Part shown: piece after piece, positions 17,912-26,637 of the stretch
Layout of the letters: each line of letters starts with the position of its first letter
Position numbering within the stretch: position 1 is the stretch's first letter
Source of the DNA: Cribrihabitans_A pelagius
GTDB taxonomy: Bacteria; Pseudomonadota; Alphaproteobacteria; Rhodobacterales; Rhodobacteraceae
Assembly: GCF_048820915.1 (NCBI RefSeq)
Contig: NZ_JBMERR010000001.1
Location: forward strand, 62,001 to 126,000
Reading direction: 5' to 3'
Length of the DNA stretch: 64,000 nt
Position numbers and translations under genes: made by a program
Notes under the pieces: generated by a model
The model's input: the letters and a program-made list of their open reading frames with translations, nothing else
Database searches by the model: none
Told to the model about the DNA's origin: nothing

Positions 17912-18204
17912 GGCGGGCACGCCGCGCGCCGAGTCGCCTCTGGCGCAAATGACGCGAACGCCGCTGCGGCTGCCGCAAAGCGGACCGGGGGCTGGGCAGG
18001 GCGCAAGTTTCCTGAAAAATCCCATTATCTAATTACATTACAACGTCTTGGAGGTTGTCGGAGTGGGTATCGCTGCCCGGCGCACTACCGCCGCCGGATT
18101 CCCGTGTTGTACCTGTTGCCGCATTTGGCGCAGTTGATGGCTGAAATCGCTCTGTGTTTCCGGGCGGAAACCGCCAAGCTGGCGGGGACAGTTGAGGGGA
18201 CATC
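17912..18204 (+). promoter_or_regulatory. Leader region of the mgd operon
   Basis: 293 bases without a gene. They hold three related elements: TGGCGCAAATGACGCG (17941-17956), TGCCGCAAAGCGG (17971-17983) and TGCCGCATTTGGCGCAG (18117-18133). An AT-rich stretch (18019-18048) could hold a -10 region. CGCAAATG also occurs just ahead of the GlxA-type regulator gene (around 25064), so these may be that regulator's half-sites. GAGGGG at 18194-18199 is the ribosome-binding site for the next gene. No RNA gene was recognised. Confidence 0.4.
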
Positions 18205-19455
18205 ATGCGGTATTCCGGCCTGAAAGTGATCAAGGAGGCCCTGACGGGCCACAAGGGGTGGCGCCCGGCCTGGCGCGACCCGCAGCCCAAGGCGCGCTAT
18301 GACGTGGTGATTATTGGCGGCGGCGGCCATGGGCTGGCGACAGCCTACTACCTCGCGCGGGAGCATGGCATCACCAATGTGGCGGTGATCGAGAAGGGCT
18401 GGATCGGCGGCGGCAACGTGGGCCGCAACACCACCATCATCCGCTCCAACTACCTGCTGGACGGCAACGAACCGTTCTACGAGTTGTCGCTGAAGCTGTG
18501 GGAGGGGCTGGAGCAGGATTTCAACTACAACGCCATGGTCAGCCAGCGCGGCATTCTCAACCTGGTGCACAGCGACGCGCAGCGCGACGCGGCGCGGCGG
18601 CGGGGCAACGCGATGATCCTGAACGGGTCGGACGCGGAGCTGCTGGACACCGACGGCGTCCGCGCCATGTACCCTTTCCTGAACTTCAGCAACGCCCGCT
18701 TTCCGATCAAGGGCGGGCTGCTGCACCGCCGGGGCGGCACCGTTCGGCACGATGCGGTGGCCTGGGGCTATGCCCGCGGCGCAGACATGCGCGGGGTCGA
18801 CATCATCCAGAACTGCGAAGTCACCGGCTTCAGGATCGAGAACGGCAAGTGCCTCGGCGTGGAGACCACCAGAGGCTTCATCGGCGCGGGCAAGGTCGCA
18901 AGCTGCGTGGCCGGTTCCTCCAGCCGGGTGATGGAGAAGGCGGGCATGCGCCTGCCGATTGAAAGCCATGTTCTGCAGGCCTTTGTCTCCGAAGGGCTGA
19001 AACCGGTGCTGGACGGGGTCATTACCTTTGGTGCGGGTCACTTCTACGTCAGCCAATCCGACAAGGGCGGGCTGGTCTTCGGCGGCGATCTGGACATGTA
19101 CAACTCCTACGCGCAGCGCGGCAACCTGCCGGTGGTCGAGGACGTGATGGAAGGCGGCATGGCATTGATCCCGGCGCTGGGCCGGGTGCGGATGCTGCGC
19201 AGCTGGGGCGGCATCATGGATATGTCGATGGATGGCTCTCCCTTCATCGACCGGACCCATATCGACGGCCTCTATTTCAACGGCGGCTGGTGCTACGGCG
19301 GGTTCAAGGCGACCCCGGCTTCTGGCTGGTGTTATGCGCATCTGCTGGCGACGGACACGCCGCACAAGGTAGCCACGGCCTACCGGCTCGACCGGTTCCG
19401 CCGCGGGCACATGATTGACGAAAAGGGCCAGGGCGCCCAGCCCAACCTGCACTGA
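18205..19455 (+). CDS. mgdA: N-methylglutamate dehydrogenase subunit A (sarcosine oxidase beta-subunit family)
   Basis: 416 residues. An FAD-binding DAO fold has VIIGGGGHGLATAYYL at ~34-50 and the downstream IEKGWIGGGNVGRNTT segment typical of heterotetrameric sarcosine-oxidase beta subunits. HRRGGTVRHDAVAWGY (~174-189) is the region where this family attaches flavin covalently. SoxBDAG and MgdABCD share this order and cannot be separated by motif alone. I favour Mgd because gmaS, mgsABC, tmm, tdm and dmm genes lie in the same island and because the third subunit lacks the SoxD zinc cysteines. MgdABCD oxidises N-methylglutamate to glutamate with transfer of the C1 unit to folate. Confidence 0.8.
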   Translation: MRYSGLKVIKEALTGHKGWRPAWRDPQPKARYDVVIIGGGGHGLATAYYLAREHGITNVAVIEKGWIGGGNVGRNTTIIRSNYLLDGNEPFYELSLKLWEGLEQDFNYNAMVSQRGILNLVHSDAQRDAARRRGNAMILNGSDAELLDTDGVRAMYPFLNFSNARFPIKGGLLHRRGGTVRHDAVAWGYARGADMRGVDIIQNCEVTGFRIENGKCLGVETTRGFIGAGKVASCVAGSSSRVMEKAGMRLPIESHVLQAFVSEGLKPVLDGVITFGAGHFYVSQSDKGGLVFGGDLDMYNSYAQRGNLPVVEDVMEGGMALIPALGRVRMLRSWGGIMDMSMDGSPFIDRTHIDGLYFNGGWCYGGFKATPASGWCYAHLLATDTPHKVATAYRLDRFRRGHMIDEKGQGAQPNLH

Positions 19456-19470
19456 GGAAAGGAAAAGGCG

Positions 19471-19758
19471 ATGATCATCAACCATCCGATCCTGGGTCCG
19501 CGCGACGCGCAGGAGTTCACCTATCTGGGCGACGCCAGCCTGATCGGCCGCCCCGACTGGCAGGCCGAAGATGCGGCGGATAAATTCCACGATTACCTGT
19601 ACCTGCGCGATAACCCGGCGGGCGCACACCGCGAGTTGTGGTTCCATGAGCAGGGCGACCGCTCCTGGCTGGTGGTAACCCGCAATACCGTCACCCATGA
19701 CATCCTGAATGTAGAGCTGGCCCGCGACGTGGCCCGGACAGAGGGGCGCAGCAGATGA
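19471..19758 (+). CDS. mgdB: N-methylglutamate dehydrogenase subunit B (sarcosine oxidase delta-subunit family)
   Basis: 95 residues, preceded by AGGAAAGGAAAAGG. It aligns with SoxD (GPRDAQEFTYLGDA, YLYLRDNPAGAHRELWFHEQGDRSW). Classical SoxD binds zinc through three cysteines and one histidine. Here the CPYCG-like start is HPILG, the final cysteine position is aspartate (EQGDRSW), and the protein contains no cysteine at all. That argues for a structural MgdB subunit rather than a zinc-containing SoxD. The stop overlaps mgdC by four bases (ATGA). Confidence 0.8.
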   Translation: MIINHPILGPRDAQEFTYLGDASLIGRPDWQAEDAADKFHDYLYLRDNPAGAHRELWFHEQGDRSWLVVTRNTVTHDILNVELARDVARTEGRSR

Positions 19759-22700
19759 CTGATGCCGTGATGAATGAAGGCGGCCTGGCCTTTCAGGCCG
19801 GCCGCGGAACCGGCGCCCGCAAGGGCACCCAGGTCAACCGGCTCGACGGCGGGCTGGTCAATGGCGGCCGGACGCTGAGTTTTTCCTTCGATGGCGCCCG
19901 TTATCAGGGGGTGGACGGCGACACGCTGGCCTCGGCCCTGCTCGCCAACGGCGTGCGGCTGATGGGCCGCTCGTTCAAGTACCACCGTCCGCGCGGGGTG
20001 CTGACCGCGGGCTCCGAGGAGCCGAACGCGCTGGTCGAGCTGCGCCGCGGCGGGCGGCAGGAGCCGAACACCCGCGCCACGGTGGCCGAGCTGTACGACG
20101 GGCTGGAGGCCAATTCGCAGAACCGCTGGCCGTCGCTGAAACACGACTTCATGGCGGTGAACGACCGGTTTTCGAACTTCCTGACCGCCGGATTCTACTA
20201 CAAGACCTTCATGTGGCCTGCGGCCTTTTGGGAGAAACTCTATGAGCCCATCATCCGCAAGGCGGCGGGGCTTGGCAGCCTCAGCCTTGAGGAGGACCCG
20301 GACGCCTACGACAAGGGGTTCCTGCATTGCGACCTTCTGGTGATCGGTGCCGGGCCTTCCGGCTTGATGGCGGCGCTGACGGCGGGGCGGGCGGGCGCGC
20401 AGGTGATCCTGGCGGAGGAAGATTTCCTTCTCGGCGGGCGGCTGAACGCCGAGAGCTTCGGCATCGGTGAGCTGACCGGCTCGGGCTGGGTGGAGCAGGT
20501 GCAGGCAGAGCTCGCTGCGCTGCCGAACGTGCGGCTGATGCCGCGCACCACTATCATCGGCGCCTTCGACCATGGCATCTATGGCGCGGTGGAGCGGGTG
20601 GCCGATCATGTGGCGGCACCCGAAGCGGACAAGCCGCGGCAGATCCTGTGGCGGATCTATTCCAAACGGGCGCTTCTGGCGGCAGGGGCAACCGAACGCC
20701 CGATCGCGTTCGAGAACAACGACCGCCCCGGCGTGATGCTGGCTGGCGCCGTGCGGGCCTATGTCAACCGCTGGGCCGCCGCCCCGGCGCAGCGCGTCGC
20801 CATCTTCACCAACAATGACGACGGCCACCGCACCGCTGCGGACCTGATCGCCAAGGGGGTGAAGGTCTCGGCTGTGATCGACACCCGCGCGGATGCGCCC
20901 AAGGTTGCGGATGCGGAGCTGTTCGCCGGCGCCCAGGTGATCGACACCAAGGGGCGGTTGGGGCTGGAGCGGGTGCGGGTGCGGCTTGCCAATGGGTCGA
21001 CCCGCGATATTCCCTGCGGTGCGCTGGCGGTGTCCGGCGGCTGGAACCCGAACGTGCATCTGACCTGCCACCAGCGCGGCCGCCCGGCTTGGCGCGAGGA
21101 TATCGCGGCCTTTGTGCCCGCGGGCGACCTGCCGCCGGGCATGTCCGTGGCGGGGGCGGCCAATGGCGATCTCTCCACCGCCGCCGCGCTGCGCACCGGG
21201 GCCGAGGGCGCGGCAGCCGCGCTGGCGGATTTGGGCTTTGCCGTCAAGGCAACCGATCTGCCCGAGGCCGAGGACGCGCGGGTCAACGTGACCCCCTTCT
21301 GGCACGTGAAGGAGGGCAAGGGCCGTGCTTGGCTCGACCAGCAGAATGACGTCACCGTCAAGGACGTGAAGCTGGCGCACCAGGAGAATTTCCGCTCGGT
21401 CGAGCATCTGAAGCGCTACACCACGCTCGGTATGGCGACCGATCAGGGCAAGACCTCCAACATGGGCGGTCTGGCGATCATGGCGGAGCTGGCGGGCAAG
21501 CAGATCCCCGAGGTCGGCACCACCATGTTCCGCCCGCCCTACACGCCGGTCTCCTTCGGGGTGATGGCGGGCCGCTCGGTGGGCGAGGAGTTCCGCCCCA
21601 TCCGCAAGACCCCCAGCCATAAATGGGCTGAGGAACAGGGCGCTGTTTTTGTCGAGGTTGGCCAGTGGCTGCGCGCCCAATGGTTCCCGAAGGACGGTGA
21701 AACCCATTGGCGCCAGTCGGTGGACCGCGAGGTGCTGCAGACGCGCAACTCGGTTGGTGTCTGCGACGTGACCACGCTCGGCAAGATCGACGTGCAGGGC
21801 AGGGACGCGGCCGAGTTCCTGAACAAGATCTATGCCAATGGCTTTGCCAAGCTGCCGGTGGGCAAGGTCCGCTATGGGCTGATGCTGCGCGAGGATGGCA
21901 TCGCCTATGATGACGGCACTGCCGCGCGGTTTGCCGAGGATCACTTCGTCGTCACCACCACCACCGCCAACGCGGTGCTGGTCTATCGCAACATGGAGTT
22001 TGCCCGCCAGTGCCTGTTCCCGGACCTGGACGTGCAGCTGATCTCCACCACCGAGGCCTGGGCCCAATTCGCGGTGGCCGGACCGAATGCGCGGAAACTG
22101 CTGCAAAAGGTCGTGGACCCCGAGTTCGACATCTCTAACGAGGGCTTCCCCTTCATGGCTTGCGGCGAGATCACCGTGGCGGGCGGCTGCCGGGCGCGGC
22201 TGTTCAGGATATCTTTCTCGGGCGAGCTGGCTTATGAAATCGCGGTGCCCACCCGTTATGGCGATGCGCTGATGCGTGAACTGATGGCCGCGGGTGAAGA
22301 GTTCGGCGTTGTTCCTTACGGCACCGAGGCACTGGGCGTGATGCGCATTGAGAAGGGCCATGCCGCGGGCAACGAGCTGAACGGGACAACCTCGGCGCTG
22401 AACCTCGGCATGGGCCGGATGGTCAGCAAGAAGAAGGACTGCATTGGCAACACCCTCAGCGAACGCGAAGGCATGAACCAGGAGGATGCGCTGAAGCTGG
22501 TCGGTTTCAAGCCGGTGAATCCCGCCGACCAGGTCTTGGCCGGGGCGCATCTGATGAATGCCGATGGCGAAGTCAGCGCGGCCGCCGATCAGGGTTATGT
22601 CACCTCGGCTGCCTATTCGCCGGTGCTGAAGTCCTCCATCGGGATCGGCTTCCTGAAAAGCGGCGATGCCCGCAAGGGCGAGATCATCCGTGCCGTCAAT

Positions 22701-22781
22701 CCGCTGGAGGGCAAGGAGGTCCAGGTCGAGGTGGTAAGCGCGCATTTTGTGGATCCGGATGGGGAGCGTCTTCGTGGATAA
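19755..22781 (+). CDS. mgdC: N-methylglutamate dehydrogenase subunit C (sarcosine oxidase alpha-subunit family)
   Basis: 1008 residues in three parts. An N-terminal ferredoxin-like domain spans ~35-110 (LSFSFDGARYQGVDGDTLASA). A dinucleotide-binding oxidoreductase domain follows (LLVIGAGPSGLMAAL at ~195-209). The C-terminal GcvT-type folate-binding domain runs from ~620 to the end (GVCDVTTLGKIDVQGRDAAEF, SGELAYEIAVP). This is the full architecture of SoxA/MgdC. The GcvT module should capture the methyl-derived C1 as methylene-THF. Co-transcribed with mgdA, mgdB and mgdD. Confidence 0.85.
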   Translation: MTDAVMNEGGLAFQAGRGTGARKGTQVNRLDGGLVNGGRTLSFSFDGARYQGVDGDTLASALLANGVRLMGRSFKYHRPRGVLTAGSEEPNALVELRRGGRQEPNTRATVAELYDGLEANSQNRWPSLKHDFMAVNDRFSNFLTAGFYYKTFMWPAAFWEKLYEPIIRKAAGLGSLSLEEDPDAYDKGFLHCDLLVIGAGPSGLMAALTAGRAGAQVILAEEDFLLGGRLNAESFGIGELTGSGWVEQVQAELAALPNVRLMPRTTIIGAFDHGIYGAVERVADHVAAPEADKPRQILWRIYSKRALLAAGATERPIAFENNDRPGVMLAGAVRAYVNRWAAAPAQRVAIFTNNDDGHRTAADLIAKGVKVSAVIDTRADAPKVADAELFAGAQVIDTKGRLGLERVRVRLANGSTRDIPCGALAVSGGWNPNVHLTCHQRGRPAWREDIAAFVPAGDLPPGMSVAGAANGDLSTAAALRTGAEGAAAALADLGFAVKATDLPEAEDARVNVTPFWHVKEGKGRAWLDQQNDVTVKDVKLAHQENFRSVEHLKRYTTLGMATDQGKTSNMGGLAIMAELAGKQIPEVGTTMFRPPYTPVSFGVMAGRSVGEEFRPIRKTPSHKWAEEQGAVFVEVGQWLRAQWFPKDGETHWRQSVDREVLQTRNSVGVCDVTTLGKIDVQGRDAAEFLNKIYANGFAKLPVGKVRYGLMLREDGIAYDDGTAARFAEDHFVVTTTTANAVLVYRNMEFARQCLFPDLDVQLISTTEAWAQFAVAGPNARKLLQKVVDPEFDISNEGFPFMACGEITVAGGCRARLFRISFSGELAYEIAVPTRYGDALMRELMAAGEEFGVVPYGTEALGVMRIEKGHAAGNELNGTTSALNLGMGRMVSKKKDCIGNTLSEREGMNQEDALKLVGFKPVNPADQVLAGAHLMNADGEVSAAADQGYVTSAAYSPVLKSSIGIGFLKSGDARKGEIIRAVNPLEGKEVQVEVVSAHFVDPDGERLRG

Positions 22782-23355
22782 TCTTGTTGGACACAGGCTG
22801 AAAGCCATCCCCCCGCTTGGCGGGCAGGAGCCGCGGGCGGAGGCCTTCACCGGGCTTTTGATCCGCGAGGTCACGGACCGGGCGCTGGCGTCGCTCGCGC
22901 TGCGGCAGGGGGGCGCGGACGCAGGCCGCGCGGCGGCCCAAGAGGTCCTCGGCGCGCCGCTGCCGGAACCGGCCCGATGGACAGAGACGGGCGTCTTTTC
23001 CGCCTGGTGGATGGGACCGGACCTGTGGATGGTCTCGGCGCCTTATGCCAGCCACGCGCTGCTGGCCCGCGAGTTGAAACAGGCCGCGGGCGATGCTGCA
23101 TCGGTGGTGGAGCAGACCGACGGCTGGTGCCGTTTCGACCTGGAAGGCGCGCGCTGCTTTGACGTTCTGGAGAGGCTGTGCAACGTGAATATCCGCGCGG
23201 GCAAGCCGGGCGATGCCACCCGCACCGTGATGGAGCATCTGGGCGTGTTCCTGCTCTGCCATGCGCCGGGCGGGCGCTATTCGGTGATCGGACCGCGCTC
23301 CTCCGCGGGATCGCTGCACCACGCGCTCGTCACGGCGGCGCGCTCGGTGATCTGA
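22774..23355 (+). CDS. mgdD: N-methylglutamate dehydrogenase subunit D (sarcosine oxidase gamma-subunit family)
   Basis: 193 residues from the GTG at 22774, which overlaps the mgdC end by eight bases and has GGGGAG about eight bases upstream. ATG 22759 is an alternative with a weaker site. It matches the SoxG family (IREVTDRALASLALRQG, SAPYASHALLARELK, CFDVLERLCNVNI). It completes the tetrameric enzyme. No terminator is obvious in the 57 bases before the convergent AhpD-like gene. Confidence 0.8.
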   Translation: MDNLVGHRLKAIPPLGGQEPRAEAFTGLLIREVTDRALASLALRQGGADAGRAAAQEVLGAPLPEPARWTETGVFSAWWMGPDLWMVSAPYASHALLARELKQAAGDAASVVEQTDGWCRFDLEGARCFDVLERLCNVNIRAGKPGDATRTVMEHLGVFLLCHAPGGRYSVIGPRSSAGSLHHALVTAARSVI

Positions 23356-23412
23356 TGCCCGCCTGACCAGGCCGCAGCTCCGCGCCGCCTGCCGGCGGCG
23401 CGGAGCTGGCGC

Positions 23413-23940
23413 TCAGCCTCTGGACAAGCGGCGCATCAGCGACAGATCGCAGGCCGTGGCATGGCCCATCGCCCGCTTGATGCCGGGCAGCATGGCCGCG
23501 CCGTTCATTGCGAAGGACAGTTCGATCAGCCCGGCCTCGCCGAAGGACCGCAACACGTCGCCGCGGGCCCCCGGATCGTCTTCGCGCCGGGCGGTCACCG
23601 CATCCGTTAGCCGGACCACCGCAGCGAGGTCCGGCGGCAACGCAGCACCGTCTGCGCGCAGGATGGCCGCGATCAGAGGCTGATCCAGGCCGGCGGCAGC
23701 AGCCAGGTTCACCTCCGCCTCGGCACAGGTGCCGCAATCCGCAGCCAGCGCCCCGCGCAGCCGGGCGGCGTGGTAGGCGGCGGGCGCCACATGGCGGTTG
23801 GGGTCCAGGAAACCGAAGATCCGGTTGTAACGCGCCAGCAGCTTGAAATCGGTCCGGGCAATCTGGCGCACATAGTCCAGGGTGACACCCAGCCGCCTTT
23901 CGGCCTGCCGGATAAAAAGCGTCGCTATGGCTGTCAGCAT
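23413..23940 (-). CDS. Carboxymuconolactone decarboxylase/AhpD-like protein
   Basis: 175 residues, helical. RGALAADCGTCAEAEVNLA at ~63-81 carries the CxxC motif of AhpD-type alkylhydroperoxidases. The rest fits the CMD/AhpD helical fold only loosely. Possible roles are peroxide reduction or an antioxidant partner. It sits between the mgd operon and the GlxA-type regulator and is convergent with mgdD. The link to methylated amines is only by position. Confidence 0.65.
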   Translation of the reverse strand: MLTAIATLFIRQAERRLGVTLDYVRQIARTDFKLLARYNRIFGFLDPNRHVAPAAYHAARLRGALAADCGTCAEAEVNLAAAAGLDQPLIAAILRADGAALPPDLAAVVRLTDAVTARREDDPGARGDVLRSFGEAGLIELSFAMNGAAMLPGIKRAMGHATACDLSLMRRLSRG

Positions 23941-24041
23941 TGGGAAATCCTCGCGGAGAAAGAGTCAGATCAATGATCCAAACCTATCCGCGATTGCGCC
24001 TGCGCGCTGCGCCTTATTGCGCCATTCAAGCCAGAGTTGCG

Positions 24042-25046
24042 TCAGACCGAGGGGATCGGGCGGTTGTCCTTGACCCGGAACAGGTTCACCTTGCGGCGCT
24101 CCTCCTGCGGGGAAAGACCGAAGCTCTCGCGGTAGTGCTGGGACAGGGTGGAGGAGGTGGCGTAGCCCACCGCATTGGCGATCGCGGTGATCGAGTCGCG
24201 CGAATACATCACCAGCTGCCGCGCCGCATTCATCCTGAGGGTGCGGTAATAAAGCGCCGGGCTCTGGCCGGTGGCGGCCTTGAAGCTGCGCTCCAGCTGC
24301 CGCGGCGAGACGCCGATCTGCACCGCCGCCTCGCGGATCGGCACCGGGTGTTCGAGGTTTTCGGCAAACAGCTGCACTGCGCGCGCCACCGGCGGCGGCA
24401 GGCTGTCGGCAGTGCTGTCGGTCTTGAAGGCGGGGATTTTCTGGCGCACGCCCTCCGAGCGCACCAGCGGATGCTGGAACCAGCAGGCGGCCTCGGTCAT
24501 CACCGCATCGCCCAAGACACCTTCGATCAGGATCAGCGCCAGATCGAACATCGCTGTCGCGCCGCTCACCGTGTAGCGGCGGCGGTCCCGCACGATCACG
24601 TCGTCCACCGTCGCCAGCGCCGGGAACTCCGCGGTGAAGGCGGCCTTGTAGCACCAGTGCACCGAGCAGCTGTGCCCGTCCAGGAGCCCCGAGCGCGCCA
24701 GCGGGAACACCCCGCCCGAGACCGCCCCCAGCGTTGCGCCATGCCGCGCCAGGTGGCGCAGCTTGCCGTTGGACGCCTTGGGGTCCTGGAACTTGCCCTG
24801 CGGGCCGGAGAGCAGGAACAGCGTGTCGATATCGTCCGCCGCCTCCAGCGCGCAGTCGGGCTGAAAGGCGACATTGGCAGAGGCAGTGACGCTTTCGCCA
24901 CTTTCCGAGACCACCCGCCAGCGGAAGGTCTCACTGCCCGCAATTTCGTTGGCCGCGCGCAGGGGTTCAATGGCCGATGTCAGGCAGGCCATTGGAAAGC
25001 CGGGGAAAATGAGAAAGCCAAGGGTCATGGACTGGTCGCGTTTCAT
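24042..25046 (-). CDS. GlxA-family transcriptional regulator (DJ-1/PfpI plus AraC domains; GbdR-like)
   Basis: 334 residues from ATG 25046; an upstream TTG at 25067 is possible and neither has a clear ribosome-binding site. The N-terminal PfpI-like sensor domain (residues ~5-195: FLIFPGFPMACLTSAIEPLRAAN) lacks the catalytic cysteine (GAVSGGVFPLARSG). The C-terminal AraC DNA-binding domain has two helix-turn-helix units (VQIGVSPRQLERSFKAATG; AIANAVGYATSSTLSQHYRE). GbdR, a relative in Pseudomonas, activates glycine betaine, dimethylglycine and sarcosine catabolism. By analogy this gene may regulate mgdABCD. Confidence 0.85.
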   Translation of the reverse strand: MKRDQSMTLGFLIFPGFPMACLTSAIEPLRAANEIAGSETFRWRVVSESGESVTASANVAFQPDCALEAADDIDTLFLLSGPQGKFQDPKASNGKLRHLARHGATLGAVSGGVFPLARSGLLDGHSCSVHWCYKAAFTAEFPALATVDDVIVRDRRRYTVSGATAMFDLALILIEGVLGDAVMTEAACWFQHPLVRSEGVRQKIPAFKTDSTADSLPPPVARAVQLFAENLEHPVPIREAAVQIGVSPRQLERSFKAATGQSPALYYRTLRMNAARQLVMYSRDSITAIANAVGYATSSTLSQHYRESFGLSPQEERRKVNLFRVKDNRPIPSV

Positions 25047-25094
25047 GGGGGTTATCTTAGCGCGCAAATGCGTGCTTGCACAGGATTATGCGGC

Positions 25095-25122
25095 CCCCGT
25101 GCCGCATTTGCGCGGCACGGGG
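25095..25122 (-). terminator. Strong hairpin just after tmm
   Basis: CCCCGTGCCGC (25095-25105) and GCGGCACGGGG (25112-25122) form a perfect 11-bp stem with a six-base loop. It begins seven bases beyond the tmm stop and precedes the GlxA-type gene. There is no T tract on the minus strand, so it may terminate weakly or serve to stabilise tmm mRNA. Confidence 0.6.
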
Positions 25123-25128
25123 ACGGGC

Positions 25129-26475
25129 TCAGTTCCGCAGGTAGGCCTCCAGCGAATCGTCCAGCGCATCCTTCCAGGGGGTGTGGTGCACGGGCGCCAT
25201 GGTGCCGGTGATGACCGATTTGTAGGAGTTGTTGCGGAAGGCCATGATGTCCTCGGCCTTGTGGCCTTTCCACTCGTAGAAGGCCTGACAGGCGCCTGCG
25301 ACATCGAAAGTCGGGTAGTCGGTCTCCTCGATCAGCTCCAGCACATAGTCGCCCTGGTATTTGATCGCGTATTTGACGCCGTCCGAGGCCTCCTCGCGCG
25401 TTTCGCGCTCCTTAACGTCGGCGAGCAGCGCCGCCTTGTCCGAGGGGATTCCGATCTTGCCCATGACCGCGTCGCGCACCCACCAGGCCTGGGCGTCGAA
25501 CATGTTGAAGGTGAACCACTGGTCCTGCATGCCAAGGTAGAACATCTTGGGGTTATGCACGTAGACCACGCCTTTGTAGAGCTCGGCAGCAGCCAGGCGG
25601 TTGGCGGTCTTCAGGCGCAGATCGTCGGGCAGGAAGCTGAAGAAATGCTTATAGCCGGTGCAGAGGATGATGGTGTCCACTTCCTTGGTGGAGCCGTCGG
25701 CGAAGGTCACCGTGTTGTTCTGCACGCTTTCGACGCCGGGCTTTTCCTCCCAGTTGGCGGGCCACTTAAAGCCCATCGGAGCGCTGCGGTAGGAGCTGGT
25801 GATCGACTTGGCGCCGTATTTCCAGCATTGCGAGCCGATGTCCTCGGCCGAATAGGAGGCGCCGACGACGAGGATGTCCTGGCCTGCAAACTCGCGTGCG
25901 TCGCGGAAGTCATGGGCGTGCAGGATGCGGCCGTTGAAGGTGTCGAAGCCGGGGTAGAAGGGCACGTTCGGGGTAGAGAAATGCCCCGAGGCGCAGATCA
26001 CGTGGTCGAAGTCTTCCTTGTAGGTGCTGTCCTTGGCATGGTCGTGCACGGTGACGGTGAAATTGCCCTTGTCCGTGTTGTACTCCACCCAGCGCACCGG
26101 GGAATTGAAGCGGATCCACTTGCGCACGTCGGCCTTCTGCACCCGGCCCTCGATATAGTCGAACAGCACCGCGCGCGGCGGGTAGGAGGCGATCTGCTTG
26201 CCGAAATGCTCCTCGAAGGAGTAATCGGCGAACTCCAGCCCCTCCTTGGGGCCGTTCGACCACAGGTAGCGGTACATCGAGCAATGCACCGGCTCGCCGT
26301 TTTCATCGAGACCGGTGCGCCAGGTGTAGTTCCACAAGCCGCCCCAGTTGTCCTGCTTCTCGAAGCAGACCAGCTCGGGGATCTCTTCGCCCTTGCTGGC
26401 GGCCGACTGGAAGGCGCGCAGTTGTGCCAGGCCGGAGGGGCCTGCGCCGATGATGGCGACTCGTTTCTTGGTCAT
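25129..26475 (-). CDS. tmm: Trimethylamine monooxygenase
   Basis: 448 residues. It is an FAD- and NADPH-dependent flavin-containing monooxygenase that oxidises trimethylamine to TMAO. FAD motif GAGPSGLAQL at ~10-19; FMO signature FNGRILHAHDF near 170; NADPH motif VVGASYSAEDIG near 190; ILCTGYKHFF near 300. The sequence closely resembles characterised bacterial Tmm proteins from roseobacters and Methylocella. The chosen ATG has GGGAGA seven to eight bases upstream. The leader holds two 14-base operator-like sites, shared with dmmD. Divergent from the signal-less binding-protein gene. Confidence 0.96.
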   Translation of the reverse strand: MTKKRVAIIGAGPSGLAQLRAFQSAASKGEEIPELVCFEKQDNWGGLWNYTWRTGLDENGEPVHCSMYRYLWSNGPKEGLEFADYSFEEHFGKQIASYPPRAVLFDYIEGRVQKADVRKWIRFNSPVRWVEYNTDKGNFTVTVHDHAKDSTYKEDFDHVICASGHFSTPNVPFYPGFDTFNGRILHAHDFRDAREFAGQDILVVGASYSAEDIGSQCWKYGAKSITSSYRSAPMGFKWPANWEEKPGVESVQNNTVTFADGSTKEVDTIILCTGYKHFFSFLPDDLRLKTANRLAAAELYKGVVYVHNPKMFYLGMQDQWFTFNMFDAQAWWVRDAVMGKIGIPSDKAALLADVKERETREEASDGVKYAIKYQGDYVLELIEETDYPTFDVAGACQAFYEWKGHKAEDIMAFRNNSYKSVITGTMAPVHHTPWKDALDDSLEAYLRN

Positions 26476-26488
26476 GGATGTCTCCCTA

Positions 26489-26534
26489 TTGGTATGGACC
26501 AATGCCTGTATTTGGTTCTTTTGGTCTGGTCCAA
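26489..26534 (-). promoter_or_regulatory. Two operator-like 14-mers in the tmm leader
   Basis: Read toward tmm, TTGGACCAGACCAA (26534-26521) and TTGGTCCATACCAA (26502-26489) differ at two positions and start 32 bases apart, about three helical turns. The second ends 13 bases before the ATG and abuts the ribosome-binding site. The same pair precedes dmmD. The half-site pattern GGTnn...ACC is of the kind bound by GntR/FCD regulators such as the one encoded at 27958-28683. The 162-base gap also serves the divergent binding-protein gene. Confidence 0.65.
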
Positions 26535-26637
26535 ATAGGCCAAATCCAACCGCATGAGTCAATAGAATTTCCCTTCAGGAAAAGTATTCACCTGCAATTG
26601 CACTGGCGGCCGCCGGATTTATCGCTAGGATTCCGCC

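Noticed and set aside
17912..18204. Riboswitch upstream of mgdA
   Set aside because: No recognisable glycine, SAM or folate riboswitch core; only short repeated elements and an AT-rich stretch.
19593..22874. 1093-residue open frame on the minus strand
   Set aside because: It lies opposite mgdC, whose FAD, ferredoxin and GcvT motifs are clear; the antisense product has no recognisable domain and arises from high-GC codon bias.
18205..23355. Naming the four-gene operon soxBDAG (sarcosine oxidase)
   Set aside because: The family match is equal, but the methylamine gene context and the cysteine-free delta subunit favour N-methylglutamate dehydrogenase; sarcosine oxidase remains the alternative.
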